DNA from: Thalassia testudinum
Lineage: Eukaryota > Streptophyta > Magnoliopsida > Alismatales > Hydrocharitaceae
Direction: 5' to 3'
Assembly (NCBI GenBank): GCA_037157565.1
Contig: JAZHRO010000062.1
Span: forward strand, 5,022,001 to 5,086,000
DNA: 64,000 nt
Part shown: positions 12,179-24,785 of the stretch, piece after piece
Layout of the letters: every line of letters begins with the position of its first letter
Position numbering within the stretch: the first letter of the stretch is position 1
Position numbers and translations under genes: made by a program
The notes under the pieces: generated by a model
What the model saw: only the letters and a program-made list of their open reading frames with translations
What the model was told of the DNA's origin: nothing
Database searches by the model: none

Positions 12179-13912
12179 GCACATGTCCCACTCAGTTTGA
12201 GTCAGGAGGTAAGGAACTCTTGAGCTCTAAGAAGAGGATTAAAAGTTAATGTAATTTGGCTAAGGATTGAACCCAAAATGCTAAACCTGTCATACTCGAT
12301 TAGAGTCTTATAAATGAGACGCTTGGATCCTAAGGTCTTGGGTGAGACCTCAAGTGATCCAGTAGGTCTTTAGGGGTGCCTGATCCGATATTAGCCAGGG
12401 TAAAAAGGACTGAGGAATGGTTAGGTCAAATAGGTGGGCTTGTACTGTTGCACCCTTGCACTTGGTGAACCATAGGGTCCACCGCTTGGGTAGAGGACCT
12501 AAGTTGTTGCAGTAGCTGGAGGCTACCAAGGAAATCTATCGTAAAACTGGGAGGGTTCCCAAGTTCGGTGAGGGTTCCCAAGTTCGGTGACAGGCCATAG
12601 GCTGTCATCCATGTAAGATACTTGGATGTACCCGAATCCAACTTAATGCAGAGGTACTCGTGGCTCTAAGTTCAATCGGTGCCCGCATGCGTAGCAAGAG
12701 ATGTCGAGGTATGTGGTACCCGTAGCTAGAGGCTCAATTGGCACTTGTGTGAACGGAAGTCACCGGTGTACTGTAATGGGTTGGTTAAGATCTCATCCAA
12801 GGATGGATTGAGAGGGCACACCTGTAGTCTGTGCTTCTAACGGGGCATTGGTGTGGCTTAACAATTCTGGCCAACTCTACGCAGTTGATATAGCTTGATC
12901 TGTGACTGGTCCTTGCTGGACACGAATCAAGCTTGCTATTCGTCGTTGCAAGGTGTAGACCTAGGTAGCTCCTAAGAGGCCTAACTCTTCTAACTAAGGT
13001 TAGCAACGTTCTCGATATGTCAAGAACGGGCACACCTTTCGGGAGGATCAACAGACTTGCTAGTCTCTCCCCTAGCCAGGGTGAGACATTAAGTTGGAAT
13101 ACAAGGAAATGATGAATCTCAATGTCCTCTGGTAGAGATGGATGATTCCCAAAATCTGATCATTCAGGCAAGTGAGGGAATAAAGGTAAAGGGGCAACAC
13201 AATTAATGGGTTTCAAACTATGATGGTTGGTAAGGTTAAACCAGGTTTAGGAGTTGGAGCCTGGGGCTTTGAGTTTGGGCTAGGGGCCTATCCGGCTAGT
13301 GAAACTGCACACTACCTTATGTTTTGTTGTGATACAGCAGTTGTTTGTTCCCTACCGAGTCAATTGGCTCATCCCTATTTTGTGGCCTACTTTCAAGTTG
13401 TTGTCATTGTGAGTCACCAACATGCGAGAAATTGTCGCAGTATAAGAGTTTGTGGGTGTCATTTCGTAGGTAACCTTTATGTTTTAGTTCATGATAGATT
13501 CCCTCTTTCATATACCAATTTAATGCATGTTTAATTTGTGCTTCCTATTATCATTTATGTGTCATTCTTCCGATATTCTCATCCATTTTGTTAATGAATG
13601 GAACTCTTTAGTAGCTCGACTTAATTTGATACAACCTAAATTAAATAAACCAGAACTCCATTTTGTTAATGTGCTGCTTATTCTCATCTTCTTGTTGCCA
13701 CCCCTAGAACTCCTACCCTCGTTGGGGGCCTGGGTTTTTGGGACATGATACGGCTCCTGCCTGTCATGTGATTTGCATGTGCTCGTGCCTGTGCATGGCC
13801 ATGTGCGGTGCTTACCTAACACGAATGCGGTGCTTCTCACCTTATGAGTGCGCTCATCCTATCCATGTGCGATGTTACATGCTATTGCCATCAACCCCAT
13901 TGATGGCTTGGT
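12179..13912. other. Unclassified non-coding stretch
   Basis: No protein family is recognisable. It includes an exact 19-bp tandem duplication (12551-12588). The general texture resembles the non-coding inner part of the gypsy LTR at 22230-22760, but I could not define borders. Confidence 0.4.
12551..12588. repeat. 19-bp exact tandem duplication
   Basis: GAGGGTTCCCAAGTTCGGT occurs twice back to back. Confidence 0.95.
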
Positions 13913-16227
13913 TGTTCTGTTTGTCAAGTTATAGTCATTGTAGTAATAAGACAGCTACCAAGTTATCATTACAAAAATTTTTTACTCGGAAATGGTTTTC
14001 CCGAGGTCAAACTCAGGGAGCTACTGGAATTCTAGAAACACAAAGTTTCTCCATTAGATTACAAAAATAAGGGAGAGAAAGAGAGAAAGAGAGAGAGAGG
14101 GAGGGAGCTTATCTTGGCTTCTTCTTCTCTTCTCCTTTTCCTTCTCCATCTTTCAGCTACTCTTCTTTTCTTCTTTCTCTTCTTTGCTCACGGCTGCGTC
14201 TTCTCTCTTCTTTTCTTTTGCAGAGTTCTTCTTCTTCTTCTATTATTTCTTTGTTCTTCTCTTTCTTTCTTTTTCTTCCCTTCTTCTGCGGCTATGACAA
14301 TCTTCTTCTTCTTCTGACTTTTTCTTTTTCGTTCGCCTTCTTCTTCTTTCTTCTCTTGCTTTACCTCCTCTAGCCGCTGCTCAACCGTCGTCTGATGCAG
14401 CGGTCAGACGACTTAACTGTAGGGTTGCTACAGTGCTTCTCTTCTTTTGTTTCTTCTCCCTTTCTTCTTCTTCTTCTTCCTCTCTGCCCTGAGTAGCTAA
14501 GACTTCGTCCGCCTTCCTTCTCCTTCTGCTCCTACACGCTCGCACAAGGATCAGAAAGCAAAACCTACCCCTACCCTTCCCCGCGTCTCTCTCTCTTTCT
14601 CAGATTTCTCTCATAGGAACGCTCTCCCAGAGTGGGGTATTCGGGTACGAGTATCGCGCCCGGGACCAGGCCCACCACCGTGCGATGGTGGGCAAGGAGT
14701 GCGGTGGCGTGTGGTGGTAACCCTAGGTCGGACTGTGGCCAGAGAGATAGGTCTGTTCAAGGGGTCGTCGGGTGGCGTCTAGTACTGGATGGAAAGGGGG
14801 GATTTGTTGAGTAGAGTGAGGGGAAGCTTTTAGGGTAGCTGGCGAGGGGTGAGAAGGTCTGTGGAGGTGGGATGAGCTCGCCAGAGGGGGTGGTCGGAGA
14901 CGGAGCCGGCAGAGGTGGGAGTCATGTGCGGTGAGGCAAAAAGACAAATTGAGAGAGGGAAAATGTAAAGGAGGAGGAGAGGAAGCTATTTACCTAGGTT
15001 TTGGATGAAGGGGGAGAGCGGAGCCACGGCTCGTACCTGCCGGAGCTGGGGAAGAAGGGCCCTGGAGGAGAAGTGCGGCGACGAGGAAGCAGATGGAGGG
15101 TACCAGCAGGTGCAGCACGGCGCAGACGAAAGGGCTAGGAGAACCCTGCTGCAGGTAAGGCGGCAAAGCGACGAGGAGGAAGAGGAGGGAGTCGCCGGAA
15201 GCTGCGAGCCGTCTGACGGAGGAGGAGGGGATGAAGTGGGGAGATGTTCTCAGTCAAAGAGAGCTTGCGGGAACCGACAGGGGGTGCAGGTCCTTATAAA
15301 GGGGCTGGCGCAGAGGGAGACGCGGGCTGGCGACGTGCCAGCCTCGCCGGAGCGTGGCCGGAGAGGGGACCCATACCTTCCGCGCGTTCATACGGAAGGT
15401 ATGGGGGCCGGCAGAGAGCATGGCCGGGTCCCTACAACAGAGGACGTCGCAGGGAACCCCGCATCTGCTTTGCAGGGCGATCACCCCTCTCTCCGCAGCA
15501 CCATGCTCCGCGCAAAGTCGCCGGAGCATGGTGCTGCGCAGAGTTTTGCAGGAGGAACCGTTCTGCAAAGAACGACGAAAAAGTTGAGGGCCAAAATGTA
15601 AGGGTTTCGAAAGATAAGGGTCAAAAAGTAAATGAAGAGGACCAAATTGCAAAGTCGGTCAAGGAACTCTCCTCTTAGGCTCAAGTTTTTATACAAGACT
15701 AATTTGAACCTAAGGATTTTAATGGTGAATTTTATTTATAGGTTGGACCATGTTTGACCGGCCAATTTACGTAAAAACCCAGATTAAGTCATTATTTGGG
15801 CAAGGTTCTCTTTGTAGGTCAAAATGGATTTCTAAGGCCAAATTGAAGGTTCTAAACCCTAGAGATTATTTTTCTATGAATTTTAGAGGATTTAGTTGAT
15901 TTTTATCCTACCTCTAACCTCATGAATTGAAGTGGATTTATTTTAGGGTTACAGAATGTCATTTAATTTCCTAAAGTAGCTATAATCCTTTTTAGATCCG
16001 ACCATCCCACTTTCCTTCTTATTAGGCCTGTTTGACCTGTGTTTGAATCCTTGATTACCCTATTTGCAAACTGCGTTGGTGAAATTACAGGTTTACCCCT
16101 TATGATTTGTTTTCTTCTCAAACTCAGAATTCTCTGAGTTAAGCTTTTCTTTGGGTTATGTAGGGGTTTTTTCTTACATATCCGGGTTAGATTCTGCTAG
16201 TTAGGGTTCATGATGAGATTCTCATCA
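13913..16227 (-). mobile_element. TGATGAG-family LTR, minus-strand copy, solo
   Basis: On the minus strand it starts TGATGAGAATCTCATCATGA and ends in CAGAACA. These match the two ends of the plus-strand insertion at 26101-28962. The middle also aligns by eye: a GGGTTTTTACGTAAA / AGGTTTTTACGCAAA block, GACTTTGCAATTT, TGCTCCCTG/TAGCTCCCTG, and GAGTAA near the end. No retroelement protein is encoded. The flanking 5-mers TTGGT and CCCAT differ, so there is no target duplication. This may be a product of recombination between elements. The long open frames at about 15005-15680 are by-products of GC-rich sequence. Confidence 0.7.
15494..15538. repeat. 17-bp inverted repeat (hairpin)
   Basis: Arms 15494-15510 and 15522-15538 are exact reverse complements, with an 11-base loop. 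Located inside the TGATGAG-family LTR copy. Confidence 0.9.
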
Positions 16228-18833
16228 CCCATGTACAGTGCTGCGTGGAGCTCCCCACCCACGGTGCTATAGTGCTACTGAGCTACCACATGTACATTCA
16301 ATCGTAGTGTGCGATATTGTGTGCCGCTCACCTTTTAGCCGTTCACTCCTCTACATGTGTGATGGTGAATTAATGCATTGTTAGCCGCCATCCAAAATGT
16401 GGAAAAGCCATAAGAGGAGGGTGGATCACTGCAAGAGACATTGACGGGTGGAGGGAAATGGCTTTTATAGGAAGTCGCATGTGTAGAATAGGATATAGAA
16501 TAGGTTATATATATATATATATGAAAAGTATTTATTGAGCACATTGCTCATAACTACGCAAATTGTCCTAGATTTTTTGTTGTTCAATTTTATTTTTTGT
16601 TGATGAAACCACTATCATCATTGTATGGCGATTTTGAGTTATGCGTTCAAAATCATTCATTATTTAATGAATGATCGAATCAAATTTATTATGTTATTTA
16701 TGTATAACATGATTAAGGAATATTCATACAAACTCTTTTTTTTGATTCGTACCCCATCTTTCTCATTCAACATTTCTTCATATCCAACATCGCCATGTAT
16801 TCAAGGAATATCATTTTGTTCTCTTCCTTTATATTATAAAAATATATAACACATTTATTTATAGTTACATCTTCCCTCTTCAAGTCACGTTACTTTTTGT
16901 ATTAACTAGTTAAATCACATCACCTTTTATTCTACTTCTTACATTAGTTTTGTATTTAGTCACATAACATTCATAACAAATTGTAAAATTATTAGATGGA
17001 TTACGTTTTGTTTTTATTTTTAAAGAAAGATTACATTTTGTGTTACAAAATCATATTATATTTTCTTATGTTATAATTTAAGATAATTTTGAATTACAAC
17101 ACATTAACTAAACAAGCATGTCTATAAATTATATTATATGATAAGGCGACATCTTTTGTATTAGAATTCGTAGAATTTCATGTACATTTGTATATTGACA
17201 AAAGCAATGATGTTAATTTTATACTATTTTGCAATACAACTTTATAGTCGTAATATAAGATCCATTATTAATATAATTTGTATTAAATATCATTATTATT
17301 AAGCAATAGATGTTTATCTGTGCTACAAATACAACACATTTGTATTACAAATATAGTCGTATTTATTACTTTCATTATTCTTTTGAAATTACTTTATTAT
17401 TTTCATTATACTATTATGTGTAACGTAAATTCGATGCTCACGGTTAAACATGCTTATTATTTTGCTACAAAACATCTAACATTTATTATAATCCACGTGT
17501 TTACATATTACAAACATATTCATATCATGTTACCATATTTTTTCTTTAATTTAAGATGTATTCCTTTCTTTTTTTGAAGGAAGAGATTTTTAATTTTTTT
17601 TTAGTTTTTTTTTAATGTATAACATTTAAGTTTATTAATTAATAATTTTCATATATCATTTTTATATTTCTAAGAATATCATCGTCTTGCTAAGTAATTC
17701 ATTGCCTATTTTTAAAATATATGTTTAGATTAGCTATAATCACAACCTATTTTTTAAGAATATTTAATTATTTGAATGATATGTATTTTTTTATTTTGAC
17801 AATTTTTATTAATATCAATGTATTGTAAATCACATTCATTATTTTAGGTGATATTAATTTTGATCATTGGATATTTATCTAATAATTTTCCTATAGTACT
17901 CATTTAATAATTTTTCGGTATTGTACACAGAAGATATATATATATATAATAATGGAGTAGGTAAGAACGGTGGGATTGGGTGTGTCGAATAGAAGAGATG
18001 AGATGGTTTTAAATGAGGTTGTTGAGTTCACTGGGCGCATGGGAAAAGGAAAAAGATTAGATCGTGCAGAAGGTGGGGTCCAAGTGATCTGGTCTGCTCC
18101 TTCCGTTCGGATCCATCCAAATCCCTTCATACCGACCGGTTACCAATCCAGTGGACTTTGACTTGGATTAGATCTGGGGATTAAGGGTGAGCTACTTTCG
18201 GTATTAGGTTTGTCTACTGCAACAAGATCTGAACTCACAAGATTTCAAAATCGTGAATATTGTAACCATCTATCTTGTCCTAGGATGGGTATCTAATATC
18301 GTTAAAAAAAGTTAATTTAGGATCATTTTATTTAGCTTCGGTTATTTGGAACTGATGGGGGACAACAATTCTACAAGATCCATATATGCATGCATGAGAA
18401 ATTTTGTTGGATTTACAACTACACAATGAACCATCGCTCCCTATAATTGCTATCTTGAATGCATACTTACCGTGCAAAATTTTGAGATTGTTCCATGTTC
18501 AAACAATCCCCTCAATTTTCTAGTTATATGTATATCTATCGTGTATTTAAAAGATGATTAGGAAAGACTAAACCAAATTACCAACTTAACGGCTAGTTCA
18601 TTAGATTTTCTAAAGATACGGGACACAAGATAGCTTTGCCTGATGTTAGGGTTTGATCCTTCTATGAATAATAAATTAAAGAGATTTTTGTATAAATATC
18701 ACTTAAAATAATTAAAATTTTTTTTTGTCATTAGGTTCAAATATTTCTGTTAATAACACTAAAAAGTATGACCTTTTTGTAGAAATACAACTTGGATTAA
18801 CATCATCTAATTTGGATTAATGGGCATTAAGTC
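16228..18833. other. AT-rich intergenic DNA, no gene seen
   Basis: Strongly AT-rich, with TA runs at about 16508-16522 and 17936-17950. No coding family, LTR pair or terminal inverted repeat was recognised. 17950-18170 is less AT-rich but has no recognisable product. Confidence 0.5.
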
Positions 18834-19325
18834 TCCCTTTCCCTCCCTCCCCCTCCTCCCCTCCTCCTCCCTCCTCTCAACACCATGACCACCATTGCTA
18901 CCAAAGCAACAGCAACAAACACAACACAGGCAACAGCACCACCAACAATAGCAGTAGCAATAATAACAACAACACAAGCAACAATAACAACACCAATAGC
19001 AGCAACAACAATAATAACAACGTTTTCGCACCACCCATTGCCCTCCTCCTCATTGCACACCACCACTACCCTCCTCCTACTACCTCCTCCCTATTGTACA
19101 TGACCACCACCCATGCACCATTGGCACCCTTCCCCTGCTCCCTCCTTCCTGCTACACACCACCACCACCCACCATGCCACCTTCCCTGGCTCCCTCCTCC
19201 CCATTGCACACCACCACCCACTATTACCACTCTCCCCCTCCTCACTCCTCCTCGTTGCACACCACCACCACCTCCCCCTAGTCCCTCCTTCTTGCTGCAC
19301 ACCACCACCACCCTCCCTGATTTCT
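18834..19325. repeat. Low-complexity CCT/CAA/CAC-rich degenerate tandem repeat
   Basis: 18834-18880 is a CCCTCC tract. 18885-19020 is built of ACA/CAA triplets. 19040-19320 holds about five degenerate units containing TTGCACACCACCACC spaced by CTCCTCC tracts. Open frames occur on both strands only because the composition avoids stops. Confidence 0.75.
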
Positions 19326-20470
19326 TCGTCGACACGCACATCGTCTATTGCAACATCATCGATCGTATTGGATGGAATGAAGAGCAGGAAGGTGGAGTGG
19401 AGAGGAGGAAGAAGGAGATGGCCTCACCCTATGCCTAGCCTCTCTCACTCTCTTTTTCTCTTACTAGCATTGGAACGAGGGAAATCGAAAGGGGAAGGTG
19501 GTAGCTATAACTGGGCAGGGGACGAGGAAGAAGGAGGAGAAGGACTAGTTCCGAGGAGAAGGTCGAAGGAAGAGGAAAGAGGAGCAGCTTGCAGATATGG
19601 ACATCACTGCCAGCAATAGAGTCATTGAGAGGAAGGAGGAAGAGGATGGAGGAGGAGGCTCTCATCCTTAATAAATCATATTCGTCTGATGGATTAAATC
19701 ACTTCCATCATTTCCCTTCAAAATTAGTGCTTTTAACTTAACTCGAGTGAACTTTTCCCCAACCCTAGTTAGTGGACTAACGAAGATATAATAGGGTGGC
19801 ATTTACATTAACGGCAAAAGTTTCACAATGACATTAATAGTAATATTTTCCACCCAGTGGCAAAATAATAATTTTGAAGAGAGAGCAACAAATATAAACA
19901 TGAGAAATTTAATGTGGAAAGCTCCCTAAAGAGTAAAAAATACAAGTAGAAAGAATCATTTCAGTATGTGAAGATAAAATGATTTGCTATAATAGAGTGC
20001 ATACATATTTATATATGGACATACATTCCATGCCACTTACCCGACAATTTAAGGTCTTTTTCGGAATCCTCGTTATACTTAAAGATTAAACTATAAACTA
20101 AAGCATGAGATATTTAGATCGAAAGGAAACAAGACATTTAATGATCAATCATCAAACACAAACTTTGACCTTCTTTTTTCTAATACATCAATCAAGTATG
20201 AAAAGAATTTGTCGATCGCATAAAGTTTAATCGCATCTCAACAAGAAACATCAATTATGTTGATGTTGTAACATGATTATCAAGGATCAAACCTTCAATT
20301 CCACATTCTTATGAGCAATACATTTGACTTGCAATATGACCAAAGTCCTAATACCACCTCTAACTAGTTAAATGGAAGCACCTCTTGCAATCTCTGGGGC
20401 CAAGCAACGGAATCGGCAAGATGGGAATTGGGAAAGTCCAATGTTTCAAATTAGATGCCACCATTTAACA
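19326..20470. other. Unclassified flank of the chromovirus-type element
   Basis: No recognisable protein, RNA gene or element end. A purine-rich segment runs 19370-19660. The stretch ends at the CCCTG target duplication (20471-20475). Confidence 0.45.
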
Positions 20471-20503
20471 CCCTGTGTTAAGATCCGAGGCATCAAAATA
20501 CTT

Positions 20504-21402
20504 CCAGACGTCTGGGAGTTAGTCCAGACGTCTGGACACCTTCCCAGACATCTGGAAATTAATTTTTACGTGCGTACGATTAAGAGTCTGCGCGCGTGCC
20601 GCACGCAGATTGAAACCTGCCACCCTCTTCTTTTCTCTCCCCTCGCCGACATGCAGAAACCCCCCCCCCTGCCTACAAATACTCTTATCCTCCTCTCCCT
20701 CACGCCACCCACATCCATCCGTCTCCTCCTTCGCCAGCGCGAGAGCGAGGGCAGCAGCTGCTGCCAGGTGCAGTGGCGGAGAGGAGAGGTGCAACGAGAG
20801 GGAAGAGGAGAGAGCGCGCAAGCTGTGAGAGAGAGAGCTCACCGGAGCAGCTCGAGGCCAACTGGCGTGCACGCGGAGGAGCGTTGTGCTGGGGAGGTTT
20901 CCCCGGTGCTGCTGCAGCTCGGGCAGCGGGCGGCCGACCTCGGCATAGCCGCACGCAGCGAAAAGAAGACAAAGGAGCTTCTGATTCGGGGATTTTTCCC
21001 AAAATCAGACGTCTGGACCTACATCCAGACGACGCGAACGACGTCTGGAAGAAGCTCCAGACGGCTGATAGGTACGTACTGTGCCTATACCTTTCTTTTG
21101 CGGATACAGCCATGCATGTCATTCCGCCAAAGCTCTATCGTGTGCCTTGCTGAGGGAGTTATGCGTGCGCGTGCAGGTTTCGCTTCGGGAAGGCGTGGGA
21201 CACTCCCTCCCATGCGATTCAGACGTCTGGGCGAGTCACCAGACGGCGAAGAGCGTCTCCAGACGTCCGGAGAGGTGGTCGGACGTCTGGAGCAGGGTCC
21301 AGACGGTTCAGCAGGACCTATGGACATCTGAGGAGCAGCGCAGAGTGAGGCATGACCTGGACCCCTTTTTAAGGTGTTTGGAAGATATTCCAGACGTCTG
21401 AT
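20504..21402. repeat. CCAGACGTCTGG palindrome array in the 5' LTR
   Basis: Perfect CCAGACGTCTGG occurs at 20504-20515 and 20524-20535, and the variant CCAGACATCTGG at 20544-20555. Further GACGTC-centred copies lie near 21007, 21041, 21222, 21262, 21282 and 21392. In the short 3' LTR the same positions carry CATCTGG/AGATGTCTGG variants. Confidence 0.9.
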
Positions 21403-21692
21403 TTGAGTCAGAGTTATCGTTTTTGAACCGTTTAGGGTCCGTTTGAGGTCTGATTTCCGCGTTTAAGATTCCGTTATTCTCAGAATTAGTTCCTCTACTT
21501 GTTTGAAATACTTTTATCCTATTCTGAGTGGTTCCTTGTGATTGATCCTTGTGTTAGGACCTCGTTCTGTTGCGGCTTTGGGAGTTGAGGAGGCACGTGG
21601 ACCTGTCGATCACGCCTCCATTACTCCCGATTTTACAGGTAGAGTGGCTTCCCTTAGTTAATTACAAACATTAATGCATATCTGAAATAAAT

Positions 21693-21890
21693 GATAGATC
21701 ATAAGATATGGCATGAATCCTAGGACCTAAAAACTAGATTGAATGATAGATCCCAGGGTATGGCATGAATCCTAGGACCTGAAAACTAGATTAAATGATA
21801 GATCCTAGGGTATGGCATGAATCCTACGACCTGAAAACTAGATTAAATGATAGATCCTAGGGTGTGGCATGAAATCTAGGAACAGAAACA
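21693..21890. repeat. 52-bp tandem repeat, about 3.8 copies
   Basis: Units begin GATAGATC and contain TATGGCATGAATCCTA and AACTAGATT. Three nearly identical full copies are followed by a diverging partial one. Lies inside the 5' LTR. Confidence 0.9.
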
Positions 21891-23339
21891 CTAAAACGAA
21901 TGTCTTGAATGCCTAAATTGCAGTCTTAGATAAGTAGATAGAATAATGATAATTGCCTGTAATTGGATAACAGCTGCCTGTGAAATGTAGAGTACTGTTG
22001 CTAGTAACTGTTACATGTAATTTCTGTTGGTTGAAATTAAATACGAGCTGCTTGTATATAAATTGGAAAGGAAAAGAAGTTTGAATGTTGGAAACACGTA
22101 CTATATGCGAATAAACCTGAAATGATGAAACCTAATATGGCTAGGCCTGAGAAACATAAGCATGAACCCTACGGAAAATTAGGAGTAGAACTCTAGGAAA
22201 TAAATGGAATGGAACTGGAAAAGTGAATAGGAAAGTGTGTTGTCTCTTGGGTACATAGTACCAAGGGAAGCACAGGTTACCTCTTAGTGCAGAGCGGAGC
22301 CAGCCACCTTAGGGACCCGAGGTTATGTCTGGCCACTTTGTACCGACTTTTGGCCCTCGTATGCACCGTACCGAGAGCTACTAGTGTAGGGAGGGAGCTA
22401 GCCACCCCACGGGGCCCGGGGTTCAGCTAGCCGTCCTACACCGACTTGTTAGGCTCACTAGGCAAACCAGGGTAGTCAGGCGAGGGTGTGCGGACTTTGA
22501 AAGGGCAAGACCCCTGTTTGGTTACTGTGGAGGAGTTAGATCCCTGTTACTGAGAGGGCTCTGCCCTATACTGGTTCCGTGCTGTGCTTTGGGCGCACCC
22601 ATTAACGGAAACGACCGATCGCATGCCATTGCGGGGTAGCTACCTGTATGTTTATCGCGCATGCCGTAGTCACCGTTACGTTTGTCAGCGACCTTGGGGT
22701 AGTTGACTGAGGGTAGGACCACCACAGGGGACTCTCCCAGCCAGGAGAGCACCACGTGCTACTTCTACTTTTCAGAAAAGACTGCAATCAAGATCGTTCC
22801 CATGAGGAACATTCGAGATCAAGAGAAAGACCTGAGAAATAAACCAAGAAATAGTAAAATAACGAAAGAAATTAAAATAACAGCTACTTGTTTACCTTTA
22901 CTGTTTTTCTTAGCTAGCTGGTTGCCACTTTACTCAGTGTTTCGCTGATGTGTCGTACTTACCACCTTTTTCCAGTCCAGGTGTTGAGCAGCCAGAGCCT
23001 AGGGCTGCGGAGGGTGCTAGGCCTAGTAGAGCCCAGTAGTTGTACTTTCGTTGTACCCTTTTTTCTGTAGTGAGTATTCTATTACACCTTTGTACTCTTT
23101 TATTGTAAACTTCATATTTTTGTACTTGTTTTTAATTCTCTACTGTTGTGGTGGTGTGTACTGTAGTAGTTCTTTTCTTTACTGTTGTACTTTTGTTACT
23201 GTTAGTTGCTTGCATGGTGAATGTGGTTTATTTTACTACTTTTTTGTTACTTTCTCGTTGGACGACTGGGTCTTGGGATCAGTCGAGTCAGTCCAATTCT
23301 CGTGTCCTGTAGGGATTCGGGAATCGGGTCGTAACAAGA

Positions 23340-23351
23340 TGGTATCAGAGC
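23340..23351 (+). other. Primer-binding site, initiator tRNA-Met type
   Basis: TGGTATCAGAGC, three bases after the 5' LTR end. This is the standard plant initiator tRNA-Met primer complement. Confidence 0.95.
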
Positions 23352-23522
23352 AAGGTCGTCTCGAGAAGTGAACCAACTGGCTAGAAAATAACCAATTCAC
23401 GTGCTTGTAACTAGAATAGCCACCACAACGTACCTTTTGACATCTGTTTTAAGGTTCCTTCGTTGAATATCGATTGGTATTGACGTCTTTTCTGTTCCAT
23501 GTTCGCGTCTCCTTGCAGGAGA

Positions 23523-24650
23523 TGCCTCGACGAGGAGGTAGCGAGGCGGGCCGCGGACGCGATCGAGGACGAGGTCGGAGGGGTGGGCGCGTTGAGCCCG
23601 ACGCCTCAGTGGACCAGCCACTGCTCCTGGGCATTCAGGCCCAGGACCTCGCCCAGCTGATACGGGATATCGTGCGAGAGGAGCTCTACTTGCCGCCACG
23701 AGCGCCTTTCCCTGGGGCTGTGGAGGGGGGTCCTCTGTAGGACAGCAAGACGGACACGGTGCTGGACGCGGGGGAGGGGATGGGCCTCCACTGCCCCCAC
23801 CTTCCTTCAGCACTTCTGAGCACGAGGCCTCTTTACCAGGAGGTGTACCAGTGTCTCCCCTTCAGCGCCACTATGAGCTTTTCGGACAATTCCGGAAGCT
23901 GAAGCCTCCCTCTTTCAAGGGGGACGAGGACCCGACCAAGGCGGAAGACTAGCTCGAGCAGATCGAGAAGGTATTTGACACCCTTTGCCCCCTATGGAGT
24001 GCCGCGTGGCCTTTGCCACGTACCAGCTGCAGAGCGCGGCACATAGGTGGTGGAGGGCAGTCAGAGGTCAGGAGAAGGATGAGCTGACTTGGGACCAGTT
24101 CGTCACCCTCTTCTGCGAGCAGTACTTCCCCCAGACGTGGCAGGACCAAAGGAGGCGGGAGTTCCACACTCTCCGCCAGGGGACAATGACCATGAGCGCG
24201 TACCGCATGCGTTTCCTGGAGCTGTCTCGTTTCGCAGTGACAGCCGTGGCTACCGAGGAGGAGCACCTTTGGAGGTTCACCGAGGGGCTCCGGCCTGCTA
24301 TTCGGGTGTATGTCAAACCCCTGAAGTTACCTATGTTCTCGAGGGTGGTGGAGGCAACTATGACGTATGAGGAGATCAACCCGTCCGCATGTGACACTAA
24401 CAGCGGGCAAAAGCGGCCCTACCAGCCAGACTTCTCATAAGGCCGACAAGAAAGGAGGCACGTGGTGCCCTCAGGAGAGCCGTCACGCTTTGCGAGGCCG
24501 TCGATGGCCTTTAGGGGCCCCCGATAGAGGTCAGCTGCTAACACCGGACCCCTGCCCAGCCGTCAGTAGGGACCCACTGAGGGTGAGAGTCGAGTCCCCC
24601 TTTGCTACCAGTGTGGCCAGCCGGGCCACATTAGGAGGGACTGCCCGCCT
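23523..24650 (+). pseudogene. gag: Chromovirus gag with CCHC knuckle, frameshifted
   Basis: The start at 23523 follows the LTR and gives an Arg/Gly-rich N-terminus, then a helix (AQDLAQLIRDIVREEL). After a stop at 23738-23740 the capsid continues in other frames: KLKPPSFKGDEDPTKAED with a stop near 23950, then 23985-24440 with YQLQSAAHRWWRAV, TWDQFVTLFCEQYFP and TMSAYRMRFLELSRFA, all typical of plant chromovirus Gag. A zinc knuckle C-x2-C-x4-H-x4-C (CYQCGQPGHIRRDC) lies at 24603-24644 in a further frame. At least three frame changes make it non-functional. Confidence 0.85.
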
Positions 24651-24785
24651 AGTGTATGAGGCCAGCAGATGCTCCCCGCGTCGAGCACTGGAGGGCGAGC
24701 AGGAGGCCGCGGTTTCCAGGCGCGAGGAGGAGGACAGTAGTCCTGGGGAGAGTACCGACCAGCGGCTATCCGTCCGACTCAGAGT

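Larger units (their letters stand above)
20476..23336 (+). repeat. 5' LTR, 2861 bp, of the chromovirus-type element
   Basis: Starts TGTTAAGATCCGAGG, ends TCGGGTCGTAACA, and is followed after AGA by the primer site. It holds a GACGTC palindrome array (20504-21402), a 52-bp tandem repeat (21693-21890) and a structured GC-rich stretch (22230-22760). A CTACAAATAC sequence near 20673 is a possible weak TATA-like box. The 319-codon open frame that enters from 20372 and crosses the LTR start is spurious. Confidence 0.9.

Noticed and set aside
13913..16227. Target-site duplication for the minus-strand TGATGAG copy
   Set aside because: Flanking 5-mers TTGGT and CCCAT do not match, and no longer match was found nearby.
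16460..18170. Mutator-like element bounded by the two TA runs
   Set aside because: No convincing terminal inverted repeats or 9-bp duplication could be matched.
18834..19619. Several overlapping open frames on both strands
   Set aside because: Low-complexity CCT/CAC repeats avoid stops. No protein family is visible.
20372..21331. 319-codon plus-strand open frame
   Set aside because: It crosses the LTR start at 20476, resembles no family, and the region is GC-rich with open frames on both strands.
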